DNA of 64,000 nt from Panopea generosa (taxonomy: Eukaryota; Mollusca; Bivalvia; Adapedonta; Hiatellidae), in the NCBI GenBank assembly GCA_029582155.1, contig CM055906.1:11403101-11467100 (forward strand), given 5' to 3'. Shown piece by piece: positions 49,901 to 60,639 of the stretch. A program made the translations under genes and the position numbers. How positions within the stretch are numbered: the first letter of the stretch is position 1; the number at the start of each line of letters is the position of its first letter. The notes beneath the pieces were generated by a model. That model was given only the letters and a program-made list of their open reading frames with translations. It was not told the origin of the DNA and made no database searches.

Positions 49901-51428
49901 CCGTTCAGGAATAAGACCCTTTTAAGTCGCAGCTTCAGCGGCTAAATCGTTTAACCGACAATAAAGTGGGTTAATACAGGACTACAACGGCTCGAAACAA
50001 CTGTAGCCTGTGATGATAACACGTTTTTAAAAGTAAGTCAACATCAAATTAATTCTTTCGTGCTCACTTATTTCATTATCGCCTAGAACAGCTGATCAGA
50101 GCAATATTCTACTTCGCAACTTGTTTGCACAACGATGCCAGCCATGTTCCAGCCAATATAAAGATTGATGTATCAAGTGTGCTGATTGGTCCTAGATACA
50201 CCCCCTCCCCCCCTCCCCCCACAATCAGCGTCCTTCTTTTGTGGATATTTGCATATCTTCGGTCAATTGTAATGGTGGACATCGTTGTGCAAACAAGTTG
50301 CTAAGTAGAACATTGCTCTGATCAGCTGTTCTAGGCGATAATGAAATAAGTAAGTGAGCACGAAAGAATTAATTTGATGTTATATATATATTAATTAAAT
50401 ACACATTGATTGATTTCATTGCGTATGCACATTGATTTACGCACACATACATTGTATATGTATTCAAATATATGGACTAAGATTGTGTTGTACTTGTACG
50501 TTGTTATCAAATAGCGTATCTGAGGTTGATTTTAATATCCTTATATTACATCAACCGTGATCAGGAATAAGCCAGGATTGTGAATATACTTTTCTATAAC
50601 TTCCGCCCGAGGCCTCCCTTTGTGGGTCCAGTACTAATCATGTGCAGATAAAGTGTGTTTCACAAGGACAACCCCTAACACATGACCGTGGCAGGGGATC
50701 CAACTTGTTTAAACTATCGAACCCATGTCCCCCCGACCCTGGGTCCGATGTTCTTCCACTAGACCATGCGCTCCGCATGTATATGTGAGATTATATTATA
50801 TGTGTGCTTGTATTGTATGTGAGAAAATTATATGTAATAGTGTATCATAGCGTATACAACATAACATTATTTTATTTAAAATTGTATTATATGTGATATT
50901 CTATAGTATATGAGAATGTATTACTTGATTTAGTATTTAGAGAATAAGAACATGCCACTATTGTATGTAAGATTGTATTATATGTGTGAATGTATGATAT
51001 GTGAGATTGCATAATTATATGTTACATTATATATGTGATTTTATCATATGTGTGGCTGCTGCATTTATATATATGGCACAAATTATATGTGAGAGGGTAT
51101 TATATGGCATTTATGATCTCCGTCTGAAAGTGTACTACAGTCACATTACACAGTTCGCTGCTGGAGTATACATGTGATGTAATTTCTGAATACGAACCAC
51201 GTTGAGAATACTGTAATTAAAAGTTGTCAGGCAAATGTCCAAATTTGATTAAAGTAACAGTCTCATCGTGACTTCATTTCCGACAAGCAACATTTAAATA
51301 AGGTAGATAAAAACAACAAAAACGTCAACTCACACATACACTACGCACGATGTTCTCCTCATATAATTTATTATGAAACTTTGGAAGTTCCATGTAAAAG
51401 GTAGATATAATAATCTCATGACTAATAC

Positions 51429-51497
<69 letters not shown>

Positions 51498-54400
51498 GTG
51501 TTTTCTTATTTTCTCTTTTATTTCTCTTTCTCTGTATGTTCGTCTTTCTCTTTTCTTTCGCATGTCCGCACACACGAATGGGTATTTAGGTTTAGTAAAC
51601 TTTTGGACTGTTTTAAAAAAATGTGGCTGGTTCTTAAAACTGGTTTGGTGTTGCTAAATCTGTTGTATGTCTTAATAGTAGCCACACTTGTAATCAGATG
51701 GGCGTAAAGAAGCCATTTAAATACCAATGTGTCCGTCCGTCCGTCCGTCCGTCCGTCCGTCCGTCCGTCCGTCCGTCCGTCCGTCCGTCCGTCTCTCGTT
51801 TTCTTTTCCTCGATTTCTCTCACAGGAATAAGAAAAGCATTACTTCATATCATATCACTCGATTCTTATATCCGTATATTTCATTTCCTACAAAAACTTA
51901 TCAGACGAAAAAGCTATATTGTACTCACTTTCAAAATAGAACTATAAAAATAAAATATTTGTCGTTTAAGACGCAAATTAAATTTAAGTGACATCAGAGA
52001 TCCATCAATCTGTCCGCGATGTCAAAACGCATCGCGGAACCAGCGTAAAAGAAAAAAAATCACTTTCACAACAGACAGTTTTCTTGTGAACAAGCCATAA
52101 TTTCTATAATTGAAGAACAGTGCAGTTAAAAGATGCATTTTGTGTTTTCTAAACTTATTTTATAATTAATTCATATGCGACCACAAACTGGTTGAAATGC
52201 AAATTCTACGACACATAAAAAGGCCCCCACCTCCTGAAACACAAAAGTGTACCATATTCTAGCACACAAACTGATTTTGCTACTAAAACGAAGGGCCAAG
52301 AGAAGCAATCGTTCACTTATATTAATCGGATTATTTCCATATACCGTAATAGCCACCAAATAATTTCTAGTTTCAACGGAGCGAGCTAATGTCAGTGGTT
52401 CGAATTAGAGATTATTTGAGAATGTTAAAGCCCCAACTGCCGTATAAAAGTCGCAAGATGGCTCGGGGCAGGTTTTATATAATTCAGTATATGATTCAAA
52501 TCAGAGAACACTTTTTCAAAATGTCACAGGCATCAATGCATTGTTTTTGTTATATTGTTGCATACTACTAGATTATTGTTAATACATTACATTGGCAAAA
52601 ACATAATTTCCAAAAACTGTTTGTTATATGCAGTTTGAAAAAAAAGATTAACTCCAACTGCCAAAAATTTGAAAATCGAGGGAGATGCACTCTACACATG
52701 GACCTGTGTTAGTTCACCATCAGCAGATAACATACATAGTGTAGCGATGCAATTTGATAGTCTCCTCTTACAAATATTTACAACCATGGCAGTAAAAGTT
52801 GAGGGTTTAGGACAATACAAGCGACTTTATTTATAGAGGGTGACACATTTTGTTTAAAACTTATCTGCATGTGGCCCTCTATTACCTACAAGATATACAA
52901 AATGAAATAAACACGTATACACATGAACTATTCAGTTACAGCAATGCCAAAACATTTCTCTTTGCACCCAAGATTAACACTCGTATTCTCTAGCATGACA
53001 GATTTCAATGCATGTCAACTTTCAAAATGGGTTCATATTCAAGTTAAGGTAGTTCGCGGCTTTCTTATCGGATTTTTTACATCTGGCATAAACTATTAAA
53101 AATCTGCACAATGGATCTCTTATGTTTCAGTTTTCGTTTAAGTTATGTTTTAATAAATAAAGTATCGCAGTTTCTCGTTAACAGCGCCTCCTGGTGGTAC
53201 GTATTTTTCGGAAGATTTTCGCTGGGTTTTTTTTCTTGTAAATAATCAATATCTATATATTAATGTAAAAAAGGTTATCAAAAACAACTTTGCGTTAATG
53301 TTGACTTTCTCATATGGGAAAACAAAGAAAATCTTCAGAAAAATACGTACCGCTAGGAGGCGCTGTTAACGAGAAACTGTGGTACATATTTTATTTTCTT
53401 TAAAAAAAAAAGCTTAAACAAAAGCTAAGACTTTATAATACACTGACGTGTACAAATTATTAATAATTTTCGCGAGATGTAAAAAATCGGCTAGGAACGC
53501 GGCGAAATACCTTAAATGTGTATAAAAAAGCGTTGCAGTAAGCTACTGTTTGTGTAAACACATATACAGAAAACAAATAGAATTACACATTTTTCATAAA
53601 TCTTATTATATTGCGTTGGTATGCCATTTTTGGAGTTGAATATATTCTTGAATATATTCCATATTACTGAATCGGAGTTTGTTAAATTTTATTCAAATAT
53701 TTCTTTGTTCGGTTTAGATAGTAGCAGTTGCGTTAGTAACTCTTTTTCTCCTCACATTGTAATCATATCATTCTTAATAACGCTTAAGACTATATGTCAA
53801 GATTAGCACCGGCCTCTCATTTTTTTACTATGTATATAGTCGTTTAAACTTGTCTTGTTTAACAGTTTATGTTTAATATTCTTCAGGTTTATCAATAAAC
53901 ATGTAAATGTATGAATAGTATTGTGGTATGAATATGTGATACATTGGTCATACTATACTGTGATATGTTTTAAGTATAGTCTCTTTTACTTCTTTATAGA
54001 ATGACATAGTTATTTGTTAGATGCAAATATTGTTTTATAATATGTATATACTGTGTATTAACTATGATAAGAATTAAACAATTAAATTAATATTAAGTTG
54101 TTTGAACCGACTGCAAATTGAGTGATATTTAAGACATATCATGCAATAGGTTGCGCTGCACGGTGCTTCGTATTGTTTACCTTCAAAATAAGCAGTTTTC
54201 CTTATTTGTCAAATTATCAAATTTTAAAGTATTAATATATACCTGTGCGTATATGATAAAAAGGCTAAGCGGAATTTTTAGTAAAGCCTAATTTGGTATG
54301 CAGACTATATTTTTCTTTTATTTATATGTAGTTACACATTGGTACCCGGCGAACTGTCAAACTTTACTTTGAAATTAGTTACACATTGGTACCAAGCGAA

Positions 54401-57400
54401 CTGTCAAACTTTACTTTGAAGTTAGTAACACTTGGTACCCAGCGAACTGTCGAACTTTACTTTGAAATTAATTAAACATTGGTACCCAGAAAACTGTTAA
54501 ACTTTATTTTGAAATTAGTTACAAACTGGTACCCAGTAAACTGTCAAACGTTACTTTGAAATTAGTAACACATTGGTACCCAGCGAACTGTCAAACTTTA
54601 CTTAAAAATTAGTTAAACACTGGTACACAGCAAACTGTCAAACTTTACTTTGAAATTAGTAACACTTGGTATCCAGCAAACGGTCCAATTTTACTTTGAA
54701 ATTAATTTAACATTGGAACCCAGCGAACTGTCAAACTTTACTTGGAAATTAGCCTACGGTAACACACTAGTACCAAGTAAACTGTCAAACTTTACATGGA
54801 CATAAGTAACACATTAGTACCAAGTAAACTGTCAAACTTTACATGGACATTAGTAACACATTAGTACCTATTAAACTGTCAAACTTTACTTGAAAATTGG
54901 TTACGCAAGGGTACCCAGTATCCAGTACCCACGCTCCACGTGGTTTCCAGACATTGATCAAAGTATGAAAACTTAATAGTGACGCGTCAAACTGTCATAC
55001 TTTTCTTTAAAAAAAAAACTAGGTTAATTTCTTTTCAACAGTGACTGAGTATAATATCACATTTGTTTACAGACAGTGACACAAGTGTACCCTATATGCT
55101 ATAATAATATACTTAAATGCTTTGATACCCAGCAAACTAGTAAACGTTACTTAAATCAAAGTACTCAGCTAAAAATAGTGTCTTACTTTTCATTAAAGAA
55201 TGGTGTCATTTCTTTTGTTTAACTACGATGCGTTACTTAATAGACATTCTATACTTGCAATTATCATTTTATTCTCAGACAACACTCATGTTAAATACGT
55301 GTTTTTTTTTTCGATTAACATATCGATCACCTGGTCATCGATCACCCATCATCGTAAACGTCAATATAATATCGTATAAAAACAATGTCCGAGAGATGAA
55401 GTCATCAGCAGATTGACATATGTTCATAACCCACGTCATGTGTTTATTACAACCCTGGTGATGTTATACCGCAAACATGCTATAAAGTATGCAAATGTAT
55501 GCATGCTATCCATGCAGGTATAACAGGGCTGTGGTCTGAGTGTCCTGACACCACAATCCACACCTATACGCATGCTTATGGTAATGAGCACATTTACAAA
55601 TTACCTGTCTGTCACAAATATCATGTAATAGTCATCGAATTCGTAAACTATACTTTACTTTAAAGGGACACATGACAAATTTAACAAAACTGTAAAATGT
55701 TTCTGAAACTTTCTCTTATTCACATGTATTCTTCAATGATGTCGGAGAACTCTATAAGAATTGTATTCTTCCGTTCTAATCTTTTTTTCATTTTGTATAT
55801 TTTACTTGTTTATCTGAAAAAACTGAAAATAAAATATGTTTAAACCAAATATGACATTGAAATACTCAAGCATGTATGCACGTCCTTAATTTCGTTTCTT
55901 ATTTTCTTTTGATAATGGGATAAATATGGTAACAGTTTGAAATGAGTCACAGGCCCTATATCTCAAAAACATATGTTTGAGATAAATGCTTACCAAATTA
56001 AATAAAACATTTAATGCTGTAGTCGGCAATATCAACACTTTATGCTCTGTCATATAGGCAATATATTGTTCGGTGCTGTACTACTAGATAACGTGCTGAA
56101 CATTTATAGTGTCACATACAGACGATATTCTGACACGACATAATGCATCAAGATACCAGAACATTGAGTTATATCTCTATTCACAGTTAGTTTCAGTCTC
56201 GTAAATTATGGGGACTACAAAACTACAAGAACATATAAAATTAAGACACCGTGAAGCCTGCTGACATTGCATATCAACTGCTGATCTGTTTACAGCACTC
56301 GCTGATTAATGGTCTCCTTCACAGTTGTTAGGTTATATTAATCATATACACTATAAACGGATGCGTGCGGTTTGTTGCAATCTTCTTTGACCTATTTTAT
56401 ATTAATTAAATGTTTGATGCACTTGGACGCAAATAAAAACACAACAAAAAACACGCACCACACAGCTCAAAACAAATAGGTGAAAAACCGTTGACATGCT
56501 TTTTCGTCGTTATTTGGGTACTACTGGTATGCCGACATAACTTTTTTTATCTTTGTTCATATTGACTTGCAACCGGACTCACGAAATTGTTAAAGAATCA
56601 AAAATGTTAAACTTTGTAATACTACTGTATTTAAGATATCGGTTTGTGAAATGTTCATAAAATAATGGTAATTGGCTAATTTGATATCTATTTAAACTGT
56701 GTAGATTAAAAGAAACAAGTTTTAAAGTAATTGATGGAGGGAAGCCAACAATTAACGAACGCGTCGGGCGTGCAAATAGCTGACATATTTTTGCACAACA
56801 TTTAAAAAAGAGTCAATTTCGTCGAACTGGTTTGAGTATAATGATAGCTATAAAATGGAAATATATGTAGAAAAACATTAATACCTGGATGTTCACTAAT
56901 TAAAAACTGATTATGCAAAACGAAAATTGACGTGGTAATGTGAGACCAGTTTGACATAAATAGGTTGGTTTGAATCCGAAATTCCTACTAGATATCAACA
57001 ACCGAACACTCATGGTACCGAAGAGCCCAGCTTTCAACTCATCTTAAAAAAACAAAAGCTTTATGCACACTACTCCAACAATCCCAGGCACAATGAGTAG
57101 TATAAAATATATTAGCTGAAGTGTTCACAAGTTATATGAGTTTTGAAATGATGAACTACACCATATTTACAATGGAGTTGAATCTGAACAGATATCAATG
57201 TTCTGAGAGTGTAGTTCCCCGGTATCGGAGTATCGCTGTTGTCCCGAGTATGTAATTACTTAGCGCATTATCTTAGATATTGTATTTTCCTATGCAATAA
57301 ATTCCAATAAAAGTGTTGGTCCCGTTAACCGTATACATGGCAATATAATTGAGTCAGGAACCTCTGACGGTAACGATGACGTTGTTCATACTGTTATCGT

Positions 57401-57733
57401 AAATAAAGATAAATGTCTATAGATACCAAACGACGTTGTTTATTATTATGTGTTTTGAACCTGATGAAGGCTGTATAGCCAAAATGTTCAGCATAAAACC
57501 TTTTACATTGTGTTCGTTTTTTAATTGATTTGTATTTCTATAAAATAATAACGTACCGTAAAGCCTCCACAGTTTAAGCCCATATCGTTGTAGTTCCTCG
57601 GATTTTTGTACTTATATCTCCACATGACGTTCCTGGCTGCTGGCTCGATCATACGACCGTGGCCACATACGAGATCCAGTTGGAAGCATGCCAAGATGGC
57701 AACTAACAACGTGAATTGTGAGTAAAAACCCAT
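42815..57733 (-). CDS. Secreted AA15-family lytic polysaccharide monooxygenase with linker and Cys-rich C-terminal modules
   Basis: Exons on the minus strand are 57733-57557, 47353-46978 and 43950-42815. They join in phase to 1689 nt, 562 aa plus stop. AA15 LPMOs are copper enzymes that oxidatively cleave crystalline chitin and/or cellulose. Residues 1-24 form a signal peptide ending LVCG, which places H25 at the mature N-terminus as half of the histidine brace. H113 (in SNHMGYFEF) is the second His, and F206 (in EHFINCADI) is at the axial position. AA15 wording includes PAARNVMWRY, NYNDMGLNCGGF, GACGACGDPWQGPR, CSQCVLQWKW and CADIAV. After about residue 213 come a Pro/Thr/Asn/Gln/Ser-rich linker, an 18-Ser tract (387-404) and two Cys-rich modules (about 474-562). 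The family is clear; substrate preference cannot be read from the sequence. Confidence 0.92.
43292..43324. repeat. Trinucleotide repeat (AGC)11 coding poly-Ser in the LPMO
   Basis: Eleven uninterrupted AGC codons on the minus strand, extended by seven mixed Ser codons to an 18-residue Ser tract. A pure-codon run like this commonly varies in length. Confidence 0.9.
45559..45797. repeat. Minisatellite, 38-bp unit, about 6 copies
   Basis: Unit core CAGTGTTAAACACAGTGCCA then AATAACACATTACGAG. About two more units lie separately at 46154-46221, after about 350 bp of unrelated sequence. Confidence 0.92.
46154..46221. repeat. Detached pair of 38-bp minisatellite units
   Basis: CCAGTGTTAAACACAGTGCT and CAGTGTTTAACACAGTACT match the array at 45559-45797. 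The second unit is interrupted by the adjoining SINE. Confidence 0.85.
46222..46433 (-). mobile_element. tRNA-derived SINE, family C, with 11-bp target-site duplication
   Basis: The minus strand begins GGAGCGCGTGGTCCAGTGGT and has B box GGGTTCGATCC, then a body with CTAAGCAAATGCAG-type sequence. AACACAGTACT lies directly on both sides (46211-46221 and 46434-46444), a perfect 11-bp target-site duplication. Confidence 0.88.
46978..47353 (-). CDS. AA15 LPMO exon 2 (catalytic core)
   Basis: 376 nt, entering in phase 0 after minus-strand acceptor TTTCAG and leaving in phase 1 at donor GTAAGG. It encodes NQFETHRGACGACGDPWQGP, the second copper His in LTSNHMGYFEFRLC, and LACSQCVLQWKWVAG. The paired Cys residues match the disulphide pattern usual in AA15. 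Confidence 0.93.
48395..48605 (-). mobile_element. Dispersed non-autonomous repeat, copy 2
   Basis: Reverse complement of the repeat at 28890-29085. Shared anchors are AGACTGTAGAACG, TGATTGGTCCGTTGCTTCAG and GCTATGAATTGCGGGA. Confidence 0.6.
49055..49400 (-). mobile_element. Possible mariner-like transposon remnant
   Basis: Begins on the + strand with ACGAGGGGGGATCAGAAAGT, similar to mariner terminal inverted repeats. The minus strand then reads a broken frame containing NRGGEYFENE, reminiscent of a mariner transposase C-terminus. Stops and drift make it inactive. The other end was not found. Confidence 0.4.
50040..50381. mobile_element. Long inverted-repeat (foldback/MITE-like) element
   Basis: The left arm begins AACATCAAATTAATTCTTTC and the right arm ends GAAAGAATTAATTTGATGTT. 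The arms are about 110 bp and nearly complementary throughout, including GCCTAGAACAGCTGATCAGA. The centre holds a C-rich run (about 50195-50220). Confidence 0.85.
50590..50777 (-). mobile_element. tRNA-derived SINE, family C
   Basis: The minus-strand head GGAGCGCATGGTCTAGTGGA and the body ACTTTATCTGCACATGATTA match the copy at 46222-46433. The B-box region has a short insertion. Confidence 0.75.
51432..51494. repeat. (CT)n microsatellite, about 31 units
   Basis: Uninterrupted CT run of about 62 bp. Confidence 0.97.
51730..51793. repeat. (GTCC)n microsatellite, about 16 units
   Basis: Uninterrupted tetranucleotide run. The Ser-Val-Arg-Pro-type open frames across it are artefacts. Confidence 0.97.
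53044..53515. mobile_element. Long palindromic element with TTAA ends
   Basis: The left end TTAAGGTAGTTCGCGGCTTT faces the right end GCGGCGAAATACCTTAA. Inner arms (CTCGTTAACAGCGCCTCCTG and its complement) are also strongly paired. TTAA at both termini may be a target-site duplication. No transposase is encoded. Confidence 0.85.
54326..54895. repeat. Minisatellite, 47-bp unit, about 12 copies
   Basis: The unit includes CATTGGTACCCAGCGAACTG and TCAAACTTTACTTTGAAATT. It is unrelated in sequence to the 47-bp array at 29678. Confidence 0.93.
57557..57733 (-). CDS. AA15 LPMO exon 1 (signal peptide and N-terminal His)
   Basis: 177 nt, 59 codons, phase 0 exit, donor ACG|GTACGT on the minus strand. 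It encodes MGFYSQFTLLVAILACF, then the cleavage region LVCG|HGRMIEPAARN, and ends NYNDMGLNCGGFT. The ATG at 57733 is the only start that puts a hydrophobic leader directly before the His. Confidence 0.92.
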
Positions 57734-59270
57734 TTTCCCGCTGTATCTTTGTTTAAAAATTAATCACGTTTTTCGTAAATTCTATGTTTCAGCAGTTACT
57801 TTTTCAATCTTAATGTTTTCGATATAATGTTTTTGTTTTCAAAAAAACAAAACATACAATGATGCTTTTTATATATGTTTCAAATCAGTTTCTTATTGAA
57901 AAATACAACTATTATGCAGTTCTCGGTAACGTTTGAATGAACTAAACACCTAAAGCCGCGACACAACTTCTGAACAGTAATTTTCACTTTGTTGATAAAT
58001 CAATCAAGATCATTTACTTTTTCAGCGTAATGTCGACAAACTTTGGTTGAAAACTTACTGTCGGACAATGTTTCACGAATGGACATAGCAATCATAAAAC
58101 TACTTATATTAGAGCGGTAATTCCCCGAGGCCCAACTCGCGTGCTATCGATTGTCAAACAGTAACGTTTGCTATACGTCAGTATAAATGTTATGATGTAC
58201 CTATTAAGGTAAAGACTTTCGTCGCGGGGGATTAGATAATTAAAATATACCTTAAATGGCATTCGTATTTTTTAATTAATAGCAGTACAGTATAATCAGT
58301 TGATTATAAATATTAATGTATTTTAATTTAGAAGGTGCTACACACGGTGATAATGGACATATAAGGAACACGTGACGGGCACGCAAAAAGTGTCGTCATT
58401 TTTTCTCTAGATGTAAGAAAGCAGACGAGCGTTTCACGGTTGTCATGGTTTTTACGACATGAACATCAGGTTTATGGCAGGTCTAGTGTTAATAATATCA
58501 TTAATTGGGACAACTGGGAATTAGTCGCCGATCTTATTGTTTATATTCAAACACAATGGCGGACAATTCGTGACGTGATTCATGCATTTCTTGACCACAG
58601 CCAAAGTATTATCAACGTTAATAAAACATACCAGAAGGAAAACTAGATAAAGTGTACACTAGGCTAACGGATCTAGGGGTTTGGGACTAAAAGTTGACAG
58701 GTACAGTAAAACTGACTTACCTTCCCACTGCTCCAAAGACGACAACATTAATAAACATTATGCCCATTACCCCTATCACCATCAACACGTGTAGATGCCC
58801 ATTTCGTGATCATAATTTCACGGTGGGGAAAACATATCACGCGATCAAAAATGATGTCGCAGCATCGATTATTTGATGACAACAGAGAGATATAAATAAG
58901 AAAACACTCATAAATTATTTGTTTGTTAATTAGCAACTTTCGTTCAATGTGGCGTCAATGTTTATGGTCACGTGATACTTTTCGTTTCTCCACCGTGATA
59001 ATTTCATATTTCAACAATCCATGCCTAAAACACAAAGTCCCATCAACACATGCCTTGACTCCCTACATCACCAACACATACCCTGACTCCCTGCATCACT
59101 CAACATATACCCTGACTCCATCTGAGCACGTCAGTAATCTAATTATTGTGCTTTTAAAAATAGTATAAACAATAAACATTATTTGATACGTCACTTGCTT
59201 ATATGACTATGTTTACGAAATATTACTTTGTGATAAATAATAGCCGTATTGCTGATAGGCTGTTAACAAT
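57734..59270. other. Upstream of the LPMO gene, no second gene seen
   Basis: Probable promoter and 5' flank of the minus-strand gene. Open frames here are short, without recognisable families. Confidence 0.5.
57867..57875 (-). promoter_or_regulatory. Candidate TATA box of the LPMO gene
   Basis: Minus-strand TATATAAAA about 135 bp upstream of the start codon. This spacing allows a short 5' UTR. The region is AT-rich, so a chance match is quite possible. Confidence 0.25.
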
Positions 59271-59575
59271 TCGGCTAGACCCCAGCGGTGATTAAGTAAA
59301 GCGTCCTCCTCGTGTGCGGATGGTCGTGGGTTTGATCCCAAGTCGTGTCATACTAAAAATTGTAAATTGGTACTAGAAACGTCCTTGCATTGGGCTCAGC
59401 ATTTCGAGCAAAGTTCTAGGTTCGCTCGACCCGGTGTCAGTTAAATGGGACTGGGTAGGATATCATAAGGCATGATACTTCAATGTGGCAGCGCTCAGAA
59501 TTCTGTCCCAAGTAGACACCGTCGTGATATGACTGAAAAATTGTTGAAAGCGACGCTAAACTCCATACAACAACA
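59271..59575 (+). mobile_element. tRNA-derived SINE, family D
   Basis: The tRNA-like head ends GGTCGTGGGTTTGATCCCAA. The 3' domain ends CGTGATATGACTGAAAAATT then GCGACGCTAAACTCCATACA, a SINE tail of a type I recall as widespread in molluscs. Confidence 0.75.
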
Positions 59576-59824
59576 TGTAGCAACGACCCGGTAAGCGTGC
59601 ACCAGTCAGTCAATGTACATATAGTGGCGATGTCCTAGATCATGTCGCGTAAGCCAATGTTTTGTAGCGCTGACAACATACATCCGAAAAAAAAAATCTA
59701 AATAGGGTTTAATGCTCACCGTTTTCATCATATTGCAGGTTATATGTGACATTCAGTTTCAGTGGTTGACAAAAAAATCAAAATTGATCTAAATAGAACC
59801 GCTGCCATTTCAGAAAATTACTAG

Positions 59825-59930
59825 CAAACTTCTTCAACATACAGGTTCTGGACAGAGCTGGGTTTGAACCCACGACTTCAGCGGTGATAGGTAAGTCATT
59901 TCGAGACAACGCCTTAGCTATAGACAATAT
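59825..59930 (-). mobile_element. tRNA-derived SINE, family A, partial
   Basis: The minus strand has AGCTAAGGCGTTGTCTCG, a GTGGGTTCAAACCCAGCT B box and AACCTGTATGTTG. This aligns with the family A copy at 16864. Confidence 0.65.
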
Positions 59931-60639
59931 GGTCACGGAGTACCAATAATACAAATACAAATCTAAATTAAAGTTTCACTCTTTATCAATTTAAAGTATG
60001 TCTGACGTGACCGGCTACGCAAGTTTTGACTTTTGTTGCCAAAAATGAAAAAAAGAAGAGAAAATAACACGCAAAAACAAATTCACGGAAAGTAAGAACA
60101 ATGTAAAATGTAACTATCAACTTTAGTAAAATAAAAGGAAAAATACTATATATTACAGTAATAATGAAAAGAAATATTTTGATTCGCTTTGACACGTGCA
60201 TTTTTAACTTCCGGTACCGACATTTTGTCTCCTTCAATGGCCGTTTTTATTGTCGCTACATTATCTGTTGTCATAAATCGTTACTCCTACTACCAAAGTA
60301 AAATTGAAATACAAAAAAATACCTTTAACAGTGTTTTAATTTGAGCGTTGATTTAAAATTGGTGCAAGTTTTACGCGTGTGTTTTGTATCAGTCAGTTTG
60401 AGATGGTAATGTTTTTGTCACATTAATAATATTAAATTGTCTGTTATTTTTTCACCTTTAACGATTGTTTCTGCTTTTTATGAATCGAACCATTGCTGGT
60501 GATGAAGACTAGTCGTCAGTCTGTTTTTACAGAAGTAGTCATTGCAAATGACCAACTGTTTCTGTCGTTAACAATAACAAGGGTTGCAGATGATCAAACT
60601 GTACTTCTGTATTTAAGTTATAATAATCCAAGACACCTT

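Larger units (their letters stand above)
47354..57556 (-). other. LPMO intron 1 (about 10.2 kb)
   Basis: Bounded by minus-strand donor GTACGT and acceptor ATTTCAG. It contains one dispersed repeat, a mariner-like remnant, two long foldback elements, one SINE, two microsatellites and a 47-bp minisatellite. No nested gene was recognised on either strand. Confidence 0.85.

Noticed and set aside
55440..55600. Possible inverted-repeat element (ACCCTGGTGATGTTATACC ... GGTATAACAGGGCTGTGG)
   Set aside because: Only short, gapped arms pair; not strong enough to call an element.
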